This document shows positions 9,554 to 19,329 of a stretch of DNA of 64,000 nucleotides, piece after piece. The notes under the pieces are model-generated. The model searched no databases, had not been told where the DNA came from, and saw only the letters and a list, made by a program, of their open reading frames with translations. This DNA comes from Marinifaba aquimaris (GTDB lineage Bacteria > Pseudomonadota > Gammaproteobacteria > Enterobacterales > Alteromonadaceae), in NCBI RefSeq assembly GCF_013328345.1, contig NZ_JABULX010000007.1:1-64000 (forward strand), written 5' to 3'. Position 1 is the first letter of the stretch; every line of letters starts with the position of its first letter. Both the position numbers and the translations under genes were made by a program.

Positions 9554-10269
9554 ATTCTGCATCCTTTTATTAGCATCAAGACTAAAAACACTGCAGCTAA
9601 TGCATACCACTGTACGGCATAGGCTAAATGTTTTTCTGGTGGCATAACCATGGTTTTCCAGTGCACTTGAAAACCTACTGGTTGTTGGTAATCGAGCAAT
9701 AATTTAAATCTAGCTAAAGGCATATCGAGCGACTGACTTAACATATTAGGTACCAGTTGCATGATTCGTTTTGGGTATTGATCACCCAGTACTAAATCCG
9801 ACATGAAAGGGTTGGTATCGACCTCTCTAATCACAGCAATAAAAGTCACCGTTGAAGTGGGTAATACTATTGGTGAAATCAATTGACGTCCTTGACTCGC
9901 TGGTACCCAGCCTAAATTTACCGCCATGGGTACAGGATAGTTTTGATCTTTTATCAATGCCACAACGTCAAACCCGAGTTTTCCCTCTAACATTCTGTTT
10001 TCTATCAACCAAACCTTGTCCTTTAAAAAGCGACCAGATATGTGCACTCGGGTGTCATTTTTTAATAATTCAGGTTGGGATACAGCTTGGTTAAGTGCGA
10101 CTGGAAAAGTACTTTTTAATGCCGCCATTTTTGCCAAGCGAACAGATTTCACATCCGCTCTATTAAGCTGCCAGTTACCCAATAAAACTAAAACACTGCA
10201 AACGACCACAGTTAAAATAGCGGGGAAAAACTGTATTTTTAGAACAATGCGTCCTAGATTAATTAACAA
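9523..10269 (-). CDS. SURF1-family cytochrome oxidase assembly protein
   Basis: This is a 248-residue SURF1/SHY1-like protein that assists haem A insertion into oxidase subunit I. It has the expected two membrane helices, one N-terminal (FPAILTVVVCSVLVLLGNWQL) and one C-terminal (WYALAAVFLVLMLIKG), around a periplasmic domain with the family signatures LLGNWQLNRA, NLGWVP and HLAYAVQW. Translation appears to begin at TTG 10269, which has GGAG 7 bases upstream and no better ATG nearby. The 3' end overlaps the next gene. Confidence 0.93.
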   Translation of the reverse strand: MLINLGRIVLKIQFFPAILTVVVCSVLVLLGNWQLNRADVKSVRLAKMAALKSTFPVALNQAVSQPELLKNDTRVHISGRFLKDKVWLIENRMLEGKLGFDVVALIKDQNYPVPMAVNLGWVPASQGRQLISPIVLPTSTVTFIAVIREVDTNPFMSDLVLGDQYPKRIMQLVPNMLSQSLDMPLARFKLLLDYQQPVGFQVHWKTMVMPPEKHLAYAVQWYALAAVFLVLMLIKGCRICYQKPNTAS

Positions 10270-10292
10270 ACAATAACTCCAAGGTTTATCAA

Positions 10293-10505
10293 ATGGCGCT
10301 AATCATCAAAATAGCTATCGTCTTATTATTCTGCTTTGTTGTATTCAACTTAGCCCGTGCACTTTTCAGTATGCTGAAATCACCAGCACACGAAGGCGTT
10401 AGTTCATTTATAGGCAAACGTCTCTGGTTTGCCTGCGCGTTACTTTTAGTCTTTGTTTTAGCAGCGTCTTTTGGTTACATCACACCCAATCCAACACCCT
10501 ATTAA
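10293..10505 (+). CDS. Small twin-transmembrane protein (DUF2909-like)
   Basis: This is a 70-residue protein with two predicted membrane helices (residues about 3-24 and 45-63) joined by a short basic loop. It resembles the DUF2909 family, which is often found beside cytochrome oxidase genes. It is the only plus-strand gene inside the cox cluster, squeezed between the start of surf1 (23 bases away) and the end of ctaE (5 bases away). AAGG lies upstream of the ATG. A link to oxidase assembly or stability is only suggested by position. Confidence 0.75.
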   Translation: MALIIKIAIVLLFCFVVFNLARALFSMLKSPAHEGVSSFIGKRLWFACALLLVFVLAASFGYITPNPTPY

Positions 10506-10510
10506 ACGGG

Positions 10511-11398
10511 CTAAATGATATAAACGAAGATGAAGAGACCCAGCCAAACAACGTCAACAAAGTGCCAATACCAACTCGCCGCCATAAAAGCAAAATGGTT
10601 GTCATTAGAAAAATGACCACACCACACTCGAGCGAGAATAACAATTAAGAACAAGGTTCCCACCGTAACGTGCATGCCGTGAAAACCCGTTAGTAAAAAG
10701 AAAGTATTGCCGTAAATGCCTGCATCTAAGGTCAGGTTTAAATCGCGATATGCGTGCACATATTCAAGTACCTGTAAATAGAGAAAGATAGAGCCCAGTA
10801 AGACAGTTAACGTCAAAAAGAGCTTCATTTGTTTGCGGTTGTTTTTCTCAAGCCCTACGTGTGCCATGTGCATAGTAATAGAAGATGTTAAAAGAATAAG
10901 CGTGTTGATAAGTGGCAACCCAGTCCATCCCATAGCTTGAGTTTCAGTGCCATCAGGTGTCTTTTCGAGGGGCCACATGGCTGTAAAGTCAGGCCAAAGT
11001 ACTAAGTGAGTCATTTCGTTATTCGGCTCACCTCCCAACCAAGGTACAGATAACACTCTGGCGTAAAATAAAGCACCAAAAAAAGCCATAAAAAACATAA
11101 CTTCAGACAAGATAAACCAGCTCATACCTTGCTTGTAAGAAACACCAAGTTGTTCACTATGCATGCCTTGCATTGATTCGTGAATTTGATCTTTAAACCA
11201 ACCTATCATCATTAATACAACGATCACTATGCCAGCAATTAATACCGTTTTTCCCCAACCTGGATCGCCTGTTTGATGTATTTTGGCAATGGTTGTCCCA
11301 GCACCAAGTGCAATTAGAAACAAAGCAAAAGCACCAACAATTGGCCAAGGGCTTTGTTCAGGTACGTAGTAAGATTGAGAGTCATGTTGCTGTGACAT
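10511..11398 (-). CDS. ctaE: Cytochrome c oxidase subunit III
   Basis: This is a 295-residue multi-helix subunit of the haem-copper oxidase. Typical COX3 segments are SEVMFFMAFFGALFYAR, TGFHGMHVTVGTLFL and ASWYWHFVDVVWLGLF. It starts inside the ctaG stop codon (TAATG overlap), which implies translational coupling. It ends 5 bases from the convergent DUF2909-like gene. Confidence 0.97.
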   Translation of the reverse strand: MSQQHDSQSYYVPEQSPWPIVGAFALFLIALGAGTTIAKIHQTGDPGWGKTVLIAGIVIVVLMMIGWFKDQIHESMQGMHSEQLGVSYKQGMSWFILSEVMFFMAFFGALFYARVLSVPWLGGEPNNEMTHLVLWPDFTAMWPLEKTPDGTETQAMGWTGLPLINTLILLTSSITMHMAHVGLEKNNRKQMKLFLTLTVLLGSIFLYLQVLEYVHAYRDLNLTLDAGIYGNTFFLLTGFHGMHVTVGTLFLIVILARVWCGHFSNDNHFAFMAASWYWHFVDVVWLGLFIFVYII

Positions 11399-11961
11399 TA
11401 GCTCGCTCCTTTATCAAGTTCAGACTTGCTGTATGAGGCTTGAACGGACTGAGCTTGATATAAAGTGTATGACAAAGTAAGTAGTGAGATATCTTCTGGT
11501 AAATCTTCATCGATAAAAAAGCGCATCGGATAAACCACGGTTTCATTAGCTTGCAGTATTTGCTGTGAAAAACAAAAACACTCGGTTTTATTTAGATAAA
11601 GTGAAGCAGTACCTGGCGAAACAGACGGAACAGCTTGGGCAAGTTGCAGGCTAGACGTTTTATTTTTAACTTCAAAACTCACCTCAGAAAGCTCACCTAT
11701 TTTTACTTCGATAAACTTTTGGTTGGATTTAAAATCAAATTCATTTTTAGCGTCAGTTTTAACTAAGAATTGAATTTTTACCCGTCTATCTGATACCACT
11801 TTATCTGCGTCTGAATCTTCAGCCTTAACAATAATACGACCATTAATACCCGTAATTTCGCAAAATGTGTCGTACAGTGGCACTAGTGCAAAGCCAAATA
11901 AAAACATGCCAAACACGACCAAAACTAACTTTCGAAGTAAAACTAAATTGGCACGTGTCAT
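11398..11961 (-). CDS. ctaG: Cytochrome c oxidase assembly protein CtaG/Cox11
   Basis: This is a 187-residue periplasmic protein on one N-terminal membrane anchor that inserts copper into the CuB site of subunit I. Recognisable are the segment LVPLYDTFCEITGING and the copper-binding FCFSQQ element (KTECFCFSQQ), followed by MRFFIDEDLPED. It lies 11 bases after ctaD and overlaps ctaE by one base, matching the usual ctaD-ctaG-ctaE order. Confidence 0.96.
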   Translation of the reverse strand: MTRANLVLLRKLVLVVFGMFLFGFALVPLYDTFCEITGINGRIIVKAEDSDADKVVSDRRVKIQFLVKTDAKNEFDFKSNQKFIEVKIGELSEVSFEVKNKTSSLQLAQAVPSVSPGTASLYLNKTECFCFSQQILQANETVVYPMRFFIDEDLPEDISLLTLSYTLYQAQSVQASYSKSELDKGAS

Positions 11962-11972
11962 CTTGCTAACCC

Positions 11973-13571
11973 CTACTTAATTTTTGGTGGAGTGCTGAAA
12001 GTATGGTAAGGCGCAGGCGATGCGACTTCCCACTCCAAGCCTTCAGCCCCATCCCAAACTTTTGCATCAACGGGTTTACCTTGTTTACGACATGCTTTAA
12101 TTAGCAGCGCAAGAAAAATCAACTGAGATAATCCAAATGCAAAGCCACCAATACTGATCCACTGATTAAAGTCAGCAAATTGCAATGAGTAATCAGGAAT
12201 ACGCCTTGGCATACCCGCTAAACCAACAAAATGCATTGGGAAAAACAATAAATTGACCGAGATTAGCGAACACCAAAAATGTGCTTTCGCTAACGTTACG
12301 TCATACATTACCCCTGTCCACTTTGGTAACCAGTAATAGGCAGCAGCAATGATTGAGAAAACAGCACCCGTTACTAATACATAATGGAAGTGAGCAACAA
12401 CAAAATAGGTATCGTGATACTGAAAATCGACAGGCGTTATTGCCAACATCAATCCAGAAAAACCACCAATTGTGAACAGAACAATAAAGGCCAGCGCAAA
12501 CAACATAGGCACTTCAAAACTAATCGAACCTCGCCATAACGTGGCAACCCAGTTAAAGACTTTAACTCCCGTTGGCACAGAAATGAGCATGGTGCAGTAC
12601 ATAAAAAACAACTCACCAAAAAGAGGCATACCCGTTGTAAACATATGATGCGCCCAAACAACAAACGACAGTAAGGCAATAGAAGCAGTTGCATAAACCA
12701 TTGAGGCATAGCCAAATAAAGGTTTGCGAGCAAACGTCGGCACAATAGCAGATATCACCCCAAAAGCAGGTAAGATCATGATGTACACTTCAGGATGGCC
12801 AAAAAACCAAAAGATGTGCTGGAACATCACAGGGTCGCCGCCACCCGCTGCATCAAAGAAACTGGTTCCAAAAAACTTATCCGTTAGTACCATGGTGACA
12901 GCCCCTGCTAAAACAGGCATGACAGCAATTAATAAAAAAGCAGTAATGAACCAAGTCCAGACAAAAAGAGGCATCTTCATCCAAGTCATGCCAGGTGCAC
13001 GCATGTTCCAGATTGTCACAATGACATTGATGGCACCCATAATGGATGAAATACCCATAATGTGGACTGAAAATACAAATAAAGCCGTTGTATCGGAGCT
13101 GTAGGTTGTTGAAAGCGGTGCGTAGAAAGTCCAACCAAAAGCAGGACCACCGCCCTCCATGAATAACGTCATAATCAGGATGAGAAACGCAAAAGGAAGG
13201 ATCCAAAAACTAAAGTTATTCATTCTTGGTAAAGCCATATCTGGCGCACCAATCATCATAGGTATCATCCAGTTAGCTAACCCGGTAAATGCAGGCATCA
13301 CTGCACCAAACACCATAATCAAACCGTGCACGGTTGTCATTTGGTTAAAGAAATGTGGATCAACGATTTGCAAGCCTGGTTGAAATAGCTCAGCGCGAAT
13401 AACCATTGCCATCGCGCCACCAATTAAAAACATAATAAAGGCAAACCACAGATACAAACTGCCAATATCTTTATGGTTGGTAGTATAAAGCCAACGTTTT
13501 AATCCTTTTGCAGGACCGTGGTGTGTGTCTGCTGTAGCTGCTACATTCGGGTTTTCAGTTAGTGTTGTCAT
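11973..13571 (-). CDS. ctaD: Cytochrome c oxidase subunit I
   Basis: This is a 532-residue catalytic subunit that carries haem a and the haem a3-CuB centre. The CuB ligand and Tyr cross-link region reads [18 protein letters not shown], followed by [11 protein letters not shown] and the haem ligand segment [13 protein letters not shown]. Twelve hydrophobic helices are evident. It starts 14 bases after ctaC, with GGAG upstream of the ATG. Length and motifs fit the A-type oxidases. Confidence 0.98.
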   Translation of the reverse strand: MTTLTENPNVAATADTHHGPAKGLKRWLYTTNHKDIGSLYLWFAFIMFLIGGAMAMVIRAELFQPGLQIVDPHFFNQMTTVHGLIMVFGAVMPAFTGLANWMIPMMIGAPDMALPRMNNFSFWILPFAFLILIMTLFMEGGGPAFGWTFYAPLSTTYSSDTTALFVFSVHIMGISSIMGAINVIVTIWNMRAPGMTWMKMPLFVWTWFITAFLLIAVMPVLAGAVTMVLTDKFFGTSFFDAAGGGDPVMFQHIFWFFGHPEVYIMILPAFGVISAIVPTFARKPLFGYASMVYATASIALLSFVVWAHHMFTTGMPLFGELFFMYCTMLISVPTGVKVFNWVATLWRGSISFEVPMLFALAFIVLFTIGGFSGLMLAITPVDFQYHDTYFVVAHFHYVLVTGAVFSIIAAAYYWLPKWTGVMYDVTLAKAHFWCSLISVNLLFFPMHFVGLAGMPRRIPDYSLQFADFNQWISIGGFAFGLSQLIFLALLIKACRKQGKPVDAKVWDGAEGLEWEVASPAPYHTFSTPPKIK

Positions 13572-13585
13572 CTAAAACTCCTTAG

Positions 13586-14731
13586 CTACAAAGAACGTTT
13601 AACGAATTCGTGAACATCTTTGACTTGAACGAGGTCGCCAGTGTTATTTCCCCATGCATTTCGCTCGTAAGTCACCACAGCAGCCACTTCTTTTTTCGAT
13701 AATTGCTTACCAAAAGCAGGCATCGCGGTGCCTGTTTGGCCATTGATTACAATATTGATATGAGCATCGACATCACCCAGCGCAATTGGACTTCCGACTA
13801 GGCCAGGAAAGACCCCAGGCAGCCCCATACCATTGGGCTGATGACATGACGCACAGCTCGCTAAATACACCCGCTCGCCTTCACTCATTAGCTCTTCCAT
13901 CGTCATATTCATTGCTAAGAGTCTTTGTTCTTCTTCTTGGGCTTTACGCTTTTCTTCAACTTTATCGGCCAGCCAAGTATCAAATTCTTCAGGCTCTTTT
14001 GCGATAACAACAACAGGCATAAAACCATGATCTTTACCGCATAGTTCCGCACATTGACCACGGTAGATACCTGCTTTATCAACCTTAGTCCACGCCTCAT
14101 TTATAAAACCGGGGTTTGCATCTTTTTTCACCGCAAAATCAGGTACCCACCATGAATGAATCACATCATCTGAAGTCATTAAAAATCGAACTTTTTTGTC
14201 GGTAGGAATGACCAAAGGCTTATCTACTTCTAATAAGTAGTTTTCACCTTTGTCCCAGCGTCCATTTATTTGTTCTCTTGGCGTAGCTAAAACGCTGTAA
14301 AAATCGATATCGTGTTCAAAATATTGGTAATGCCATTTCCATTGAGAGCCGGTCACAACAATAGTCAGATCGGCATCTGATGGGTCTTCCATCGCAATCA
14401 AGGTTCGTGTGGCCGGTATAGCCATACCGATGAGAATTAAGAAAGGTACAATCGTCCAAGCAATTTCAACTTTAACGCTTTCATGGAAGTTAGCCGCTTT
14501 TGCACCTTTAGATTTTCGGTGGTGAATAAGTGCCCAAAACATGACACCAAAAACTAAAACACCAATAACGGCACAAATAATTAAGATAGTCATGTGAAGT
14601 TGATACACTTCAGCACTAATTTGAGTTACGCCTTTGGTCATGTTTAACGGCATTTCTACCGCTTTATCTGCTGCATTTGATACAAAGCTAATGGCGATAG
14701 CAACACAAGCAAATAGCTTAATAAGTTTCAC
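13586..14731 (-). CDS. ctaC: Cytochrome c oxidase subunit II with fused cytochrome c domain
   Basis: This is a 381-residue subunit II. A signal peptide and two membrane helices precede the cupredoxin domain, whose CuA ligands lie in SDDVIHSWW (H193) and CAELCGKDHGFM (C227, C231, H235, M238). A charged coiled linker then leads to a class I cytochrome c domain with CASCH at 293-297, so the enzyme is of caa3-like design and can take electrons through its own haem. The GTG start at 14731 has a strong GAGGAG 7 bases upstream. It is the first gene of the cox operon. Confidence 0.96.
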   Translation of the reverse strand: MKLIKLFACVAIAISFVSNAADKAVEMPLNMTKGVTQISAEVYQLHMTILIICAVIGVLVFGVMFWALIHHRKSKGAKAANFHESVKVEIAWTIVPFLILIGMAIPATRTLIAMEDPSDADLTIVVTGSQWKWHYQYFEHDIDFYSVLATPREQINGRWDKGENYLLEVDKPLVIPTDKKVRFLMTSDDVIHSWWVPDFAVKKDANPGFINEAWTKVDKAGIYRGQCAELCGKDHGFMPVVVIAKEPEEFDTWLADKVEEKRKAQEEEQRLLAMNMTMEELMSEGERVYLASCASCHQPNGMGLPGVFPGLVGSPIALGDVDAHINIVINGQTGTAMPAFGKQLSKKEVAAVVTYERNAWGNNTGDLVQVKDVHEFVKRSL

Positions 14732-15109
14732 TCGACATCTCCTCTGTCAGCAAAATCTCAATAGCAAATTCAGTTAACAGGTCAGTTAACGCAAGTCACC
14801 AGGGTTGAGCATTTTTTATACTTGGTATCTTTTCACCTTAGACACTGATTTAAATATCGTCCATTTTTTGTGCAACATTCTGAAATATATACCGCACTTA
14901 AAAGTGTGCAAAAGGCAATAAAGGCCACGGATAACGTGTTAAATAAGAAGAAATGTATCGAAAAGATTTTTTGGAAATTTTTTAACTGCAAAAAAATTTC
15001 AGTAAATTTGGTGGGTTAATGACAAAAAGTCAGTTGAGGGAATTGTGAATTAATAAGATAAAGGTTTACTGGTAAAAACCAGCAAACCTATTACATTTGA
15101 AATATTGAT
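14732..15109. other. Intergenic region upstream of the cox operon
   Basis: These 378 bases hold no convincing gene. The region must contain the ctaC promoter on the minus strand and the lexA terminator near 15063-15088. A direct repeat TCAGTTAAC occurs at 14770-14778 and 14782-14790, 39 bases or more upstream of the ctaC start, and a short palindrome CACTT-AA-AAGTG lies at 14895-14906. No -35/-10 pair can be assigned with confidence. Confidence 0.6.
15063..15088 (-). terminator. lexA terminator hairpin
   Basis: A stem of GGTTT-CTGG type (15063-15072 against 15079-15088, one internal mismatch) with a 6-base loop lies 22 bases after the lexA stop on the minus strand. It is followed in that direction by a T-rich stretch. 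It is weaker than other terminators in this window. Confidence 0.6.
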
Positions 15110-15736
15110 TTACATCCAGTCAGCGTTTCGAATTACACCAACGGCTAGGCCTTCAATTGCAAAAGGTTCATTATTTAAATCAACTTTAATTGCAGAGAAG
15201 TCTTTATTCTCAGCATGTAGTAAAACTTGATGACCGTTTTTCTCAAAACGCTTCACCGTCACATCGTCTTCAACTCGAGCAACAACCACCTGACCATTAG
15301 TCGCAACATTCGTTTTATGCACGGCAAGTAAATCTCCGTCCATAATGCCTATATCTTTCATACTTTCACCATCTACCCTTAACAGGTAGTCAGCACTAGG
15401 TTTGAACATACTAGGGTCGACTTTGTAGTTAGTCTCTACGTGCTCTTGTGCCAAAATTGGACTACCGGCAGCCACTTTACCAATTAACGGTAAGCCTGGC
15501 TCAGCTTCGTCATTAGCCGATAGTGATGGAACGCGAATACCTCGGCTCGTTCCAGGCATGATTTCGATCGCCCCTTTTCTTGCTAAGGCTTTTAAGTGTT
15601 CTTCAGCCGCATTTGGCGATTTAAAACCAAGCGTCTTTGCAATTTCAGCTCTTGTTGGCGGCATCCCCGTTTCTTGGATGTTATCTTTAATAAGTTGCAA
15701 AATTTCGGCTTGTCTAGGCGTTAATGGTTTCATCAT
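15110..15736 (-). CDS. lexA: SOS repressor LexA
   Basis: This is the transcriptional repressor of the SOS response, a self-cleaving serine peptidase. The winged-helix DNA-binding domain opens with [11 protein letters not shown]. The cleavage site is A90-G91 in KVAAGSP, and the catalytic pair is S125 (GESMKD) and K162 (VTVKRF). The ATG at 15736, or the one at 15733 that matches the E. coli MK start, is preferred over an upstream TTG because GAGTG lies just ahead. A consensus LexA operator sits in the promoter region, so it should be autoregulated. Confidence 0.97.
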   Translation of the reverse strand: MMKPLTPRQAEILQLIKDNIQETGMPPTRAEIAKTLGFKSPNAAEEHLKALARKGAIEIMPGTSRGIRVPSLSANDEAEPGLPLIGKVAAGSPILAQEHVETNYKVDPSMFKPSADYLLRVDGESMKDIGIMDGDLLAVHKTNVATNGQVVVARVEDDVTVKRFEKNGHQVLLHAENKDFSAIKVDLNNEPFAIEGLAVGVIRNADWM

Positions 15737-15762
15737 GTCACTCAAATTGGGCTAACTAATAA

Positions 15763-15778
15763 CTGTCAGTATATACAG
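15763..15778. promoter_or_regulatory. LexA operator (SOS box)
   Basis: The sequence CTGT-N8-ACAG (CTGTCAGTATATACAG) matches the gammaproteobacterial LexA box exactly. It lies 27 bases upstream of the lexA ATG. It is 165 bases from the divergent plsB start, so it most likely regulates lexA itself. Confidence 0.92.
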
Positions 15779-15942
15779 CCTGTATAAAATCGCAAACATT
15801 AGCTAATTTTTGTATATAAACACTAACTACTCCCGCACTATTTAGACATCATGCTATAATCAGCGGAATCATTTGAGGCATGCTAACTATTTCCAACAAA
15901 AGTTATCAAACCGCCCTAATCCTAATAATAAAGTTGTAAAAG

Positions 15943-18381
15943 ATGACTGATTTAAGACGCTTTTTTGGCCACCTCATAAAATGGCCAATGCGCTTATTGG
16001 TATCGAGTAAAGTGATACCTGAGCAAATACAAGAAAGTTTAGATATTGACTTAGCCAAACCCATTTTCTATGTATTAAGACATGACTCACTAGCCGATAT
16101 TCTAACTCTGCAAAAGGTCTGTAAAGAGCAGTCATTACCCGATCCTCTTGATCCTGTCGTCATTCAAGGTAAGAGTTTTAGGCGTTATATTTGTCTAGAT
16201 AAATTACCTTCTATTCTGAGTAACCAAACCGCTGCAACCCAAGCTGAACCTCAAGTTTTAGATTTATTAGCGTTACACAAATCACAAGCTGATTTAGATT
16301 GCCAACTCGTACCAGCATTTTTTGCTTGGGGTCGAGGGCCGGGCAAAGCGAGCAATGAAGGCGAAAAGATTTTCAACGATAAACGCAAACCTAACACCTT
16401 CAGAAAAACACTGATTGTTTTATTCTCAGGCCGCCACAACTTAGTTCAATTCAGCCAACCTGTGTCCATTCGCCAAGTGGCTGACAACTATGGTTTTGAC
16501 AAATCAGTCGCCCATAAATTACTGCGCGTAGCCCGCTTCCACTTCCAAAGGCAACACTTAGCTATTGCAGGTCCAAGACTTTGGCAAAGAGAACAACTGA
16601 TCAATTCATTGCTCGCTTCCGACGCATTGAAAAAAGCCATTGAGGATGAAGCAAAAACCAAAAATATCAATATTAGTGAAGCCCGTGAAACGGCTCGCCA
16701 ATACCTTGATGAAATGGCTGCAGATTACAGAGAGGGCATGGTCAGAATTGGTGAAAAATTTCTGACTTGGATTTGGAATAAACTGTATCACGGTATTAAT
16801 GTCAGTAATGCCGAGACAGTACGTAAATTAGCTCATGATGGTAATGAAATCGTTTACGTACCTTGTCATCGCTCGCACATGGATTACTTGTTACTGACGT
16901 ATGTCATCTACCAACAAGGTTTAGTACCACCTCATATTGCAGCAGGCATTAACTTAAATTTCTGGCCTGTTGGTATCATGTTCAGACGCGGTGGCGCATT
17001 TTTCATGCGTCGCTCATTTCGAGGAAACAAGCTTTACTCAGCAGCATTCAGAGAATATCTCGCCCAGCTACTGAGCAAAGGTTATTCAATAAAGTACTAC
17101 CCTGAATCGGGCCGCTCTAGAACAGGGCGTTTGCTTAAACCGAAAACGGGTATGGTCGCCATGACAGTGCAATCGGCTTTACGCGGTTTAGATCGCAATA
17201 TTACTTTTGTCCCTGTGTACATTGGTTACGAGCATGTAATGGAAGTAAGTACTTACATGCAAGAGTTAAGTGGCCAGGCCAAAAAGAAAGAATCATTCTG
17301 GCAAGTGCTAGGTATTTTACGCAAGCTTCGCAACTTCGGTCAGGGCTTTGTTAACTTCGGACAACCTATTCACTTGACTCAAGTTTTAAACGAGCAAGTA
17401 CCTGAATGGCGTGAAGACATTCACCCGACGATCCCGCAAAAGCCTACCTGGTTCCCTAATTTTGTTAACGATATCAGTCAGCAAATTATGTGTAATATCA
17501 ATAGTGCTTCAGCCCTAAACAGTGTGACATTAACGTCAATGTCATTACTCGCCGCGCCTAATCATTCTTTATTTAGAGATGACTTAGAGTCGCAGTTAAG
17601 TCTCTGTGTTGACCTACTTAGAGAGGCCGCACCGTTTTCTAACCTGACTTTACCACCCACCGATAACAGCGCTAAGTTACTAGCCGAAGCGATTGCGATG
17701 GATAAGTTCCAAGTTGAAGAAAACCAAGGCCATAACGATATTATTTCGTTGTCTGATGATAATGCAGTCTTGTTGACCTACTATCGAAACAACATTATTC
17801 ATCTTTATATCTTGCCTTCTTTAGTCGCTTCTTGTTTGTTAAACCAAAACAAAGTCACCAAGGCGGATTTAAATCAGCAAATAGCGCGCTTATTACCACT
17901 AATGTCGACAGAGTACTTCTTGCAAATTAGTGATGAACAATTACAAACCCACCTTACTCACGTGCTGAATAAATTAGCTCAGCACAAATTAGTAAAACTC
18001 GATGGTGATAATATTTACCCAGTCGCTCACGCTAAAGAGCCTTATTTACAACTACATTTATTGAGCTTATATGTGCAAGAAACACTGCAGCGTTATGCAA
18101 TTGTACTGGCCACTGTCGAACAAGGTTTAGGTCGCATCGAGCTAGAGCGTCAAGCATTAACACATGCGAAGCAATTAGCTCAGATGCATTCAATCAAAGG
18201 ACCTGAATTTGTTGATAAGAGCATTCTTAGTCAGTTTGTTATGCAGTTAAGAGAAGCAGGCATTTTAGTCACAGACAAAGATAGTAACCTAATGCCGGGA
18301 GAGGACTTCATCCCGCTTAGAGATACCATTTATGAATTAATAGATGGTGATGTGTTACATACGATTAAACACCCAATCTAA
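15943..18381 (+). CDS. plsB: Glycerol-3-phosphate acyltransferase PlsB
   Basis: This is an 812-residue membrane-associated enzyme that acylates sn-glycerol 3-phosphate at position 1, the first step of phospholipid synthesis. The catalytic HX4D motif is in VPCHRSHMDYLLL. The further acyltransferase blocks GAFFMRRSFRGN, YYPESGRSRTG and FVPVYIGYEHVME are all present. Length agrees with E. coli PlsB (about 807). It is transcribed divergently from lexA, the same neighbourhood as in enterobacteria, and ends at a strong bidirectional terminator. Confidence 0.97.
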   Translation: MTDLRRFFGHLIKWPMRLLVSSKVIPEQIQESLDIDLAKPIFYVLRHDSLADILTLQKVCKEQSLPDPLDPVVIQGKSFRRYICLDKLPSILSNQTAATQAEPQVLDLLALHKSQADLDCQLVPAFFAWGRGPGKASNEGEKIFNDKRKPNTFRKTLIVLFSGRHNLVQFSQPVSIRQVADNYGFDKSVAHKLLRVARFHFQRQHLAIAGPRLWQREQLINSLLASDALKKAIEDEAKTKNINISEARETARQYLDEMAADYREGMVRIGEKFLTWIWNKLYHGINVSNAETVRKLAHDGNEIVYVPCHRSHMDYLLLTYVIYQQGLVPPHIAAGINLNFWPVGIMFRRGGAFFMRRSFRGNKLYSAAFREYLAQLLSKGYSIKYYPESGRSRTGRLLKPKTGMVAMTVQSALRGLDRNITFVPVYIGYEHVMEVSTYMQELSGQAKKKESFWQVLGILRKLRNFGQGFVNFGQPIHLTQVLNEQVPEWREDIHPTIPQKPTWFPNFVNDISQQIMCNINSASALNSVTLTSMSLLAAPNHSLFRDDLESQLSLCVDLLREAAPFSNLTLPPTDNSAKLLAEAIAMDKFQVEENQGHNDIISLSDDNAVLLTYYRNNIIHLYILPSLVASCLLNQNKVTKADLNQQIARLLPLMSTEYFLQISDEQLQTHLTHVLNKLAQHKLVKLDGDNIYPVAHAKEPYLQLHLLSLYVQETLQRYAIVLATVEQGLGRIELERQALTHAKQLAQMHSIKGPEFVDKSILSQFVMQLREAGILVTDKDSNLMPGEDFIPLRDTIYELIDGDVLHTIKHPI

Positions 18382-18383
18382 AC

Positions 18384-18415
18384 AAAAATGCCGAGCTGAT
18401 GCTCGGCATTTTTTT
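18384..18415. terminator. Bidirectional terminator between plsB and ubiA
   Basis: A stem ATGCCGAGC/GCTCGGCAT with a TGAT loop is flanked by an A-run on the left and a run of seven T on the right. It can therefore end plsB on the plus strand and ubiA on the minus strand. Confidence 0.93.
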
Positions 18416-18435
18416 GGATAATCGTCTTTATCGAG

Positions 18436-19329
18436 TTAACTTTGCAGAAAATAATCTGCTGCAATACCCACAAACAAAACTAAACCGACATAGTTATTAT
18501 TGAGAAAAGCTTGGAAGCACTTTGCTTTTTCTCTATCAGCAATGAGCATTTGCTGGCGAACAAATAAGATAGCAACCACTAAGCAAGCGAGATAGTAAAA
18601 GCCTTGCATTTGGCTTAACAAGCCAAGCACCATCATCAACGCAAACACTGAAAATTGCATTAAGCCAACACTCAGCTTATCGAATCGGCCAAATAAAATT
18701 GCAGTCGATTTAATCCCAATTTTTAAATCGTCATCTCTATCAACCATGGCATACATGGTGTCATAAGCGACAGTCCAAAGTAGGTTCATTAAATAGATTA
18801 ACCACAGCCAAGTGGGTAGTTCGACTTGAATAGCCATAAATGCCATAGGAATTGCCCAACTAAATGCGGCTCCTAATACAAATTGAGGCAGGTAAGTAAA
18901 ACGCTTCATAAAAGGATAAATACTTGCCAACAACAGAGCAACAACAGACAGGGCAATGGTTTGCCAATTTAAAAACAGCACACAAATGAAGGCAAAACCA
19001 ACCAATAACGCAAATAAGCTTAGCGCTTCACCTTCACTAACTCGCTTTGCAGCCAAAGGCCTGTGTTGTGTTCTTTCAACATGGCCATCTAACTCTCTAT
19101 CGGCAAAATCATTAATGACACAACCTGCTGAGCGCATCAAAAAAACGCCAAGGGTAAAAATAACAATCACTAGCAGGCTGGGAGTACCCTCTGCAGCCCA
19201 CCACAAGGCCCAAAATGTTGGCCAAAGCAGTAATAAGGTACCAATTGGCTTATCCATTCGCATCAGCTGTTTATAAGCGAGGCGTTTGTCTGCATTAGCA
19301 AAGTCGAGTTTAGATAATTTAGTAAACAT
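18436..19329 (-). CDS. ubiA: 4-hydroxybenzoate polyprenyltransferase UbiA
   Basis: This is a membrane prenyltransferase that attaches the octaprenyl chain to 4-hydroxybenzoate in ubiquinone synthesis. The two Asp-rich substrate motifs are [15 protein letters not shown] and [13 protein letters not shown], and the N-terminal [15 protein letters not shown] block is characteristic. The ATG at 19329 overlaps the ubiC stop region by 11 bases but has no clear ribosome site. A GTG at 19353 with GAG 5 bases upstream is a real alternative. Its partner ubiC supplies the substrate. Confidence 0.95.
   Translation of the reverse strand: MFTKLSKLDFANADKRLAYKQLMRMDKPIGTLLLLWPTFWALWWAAEGTPSLLVIVIFTLGVFLMRSAGCVINDFADRELDGHVERTQHRPLAAKRVSEGEALSLFALLVGFAFICVLFLNWQTIALSVVALLLASIYPFMKRFTYLPQFVLGAAFSWAIPMAFMAIQVELPTWLWLIYLMNLLWTVAYDTMYAMVDRDDDLKIGIKSTAILFGRFDKLSVGLMQFSVFALMMVLGLLSQMQGFYYLACLVVAILFVRQQMLIADREKAKCFQAFLNNNYVGLVLFVGIAADYFLQS

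Noticed and set aside
12449-13383. Open frames on both strands within ctaD
   Set aside because: They overlap a highly conserved oxidase gene and consist of out-of-frame membrane-codon patterns.
15779-15820. Possible second LexA box next to the clear one
   Set aside because: CTGTATAAAATC and TTGTATATAAAC lack the ACAG half at the required spacing, so only one operator is supported.
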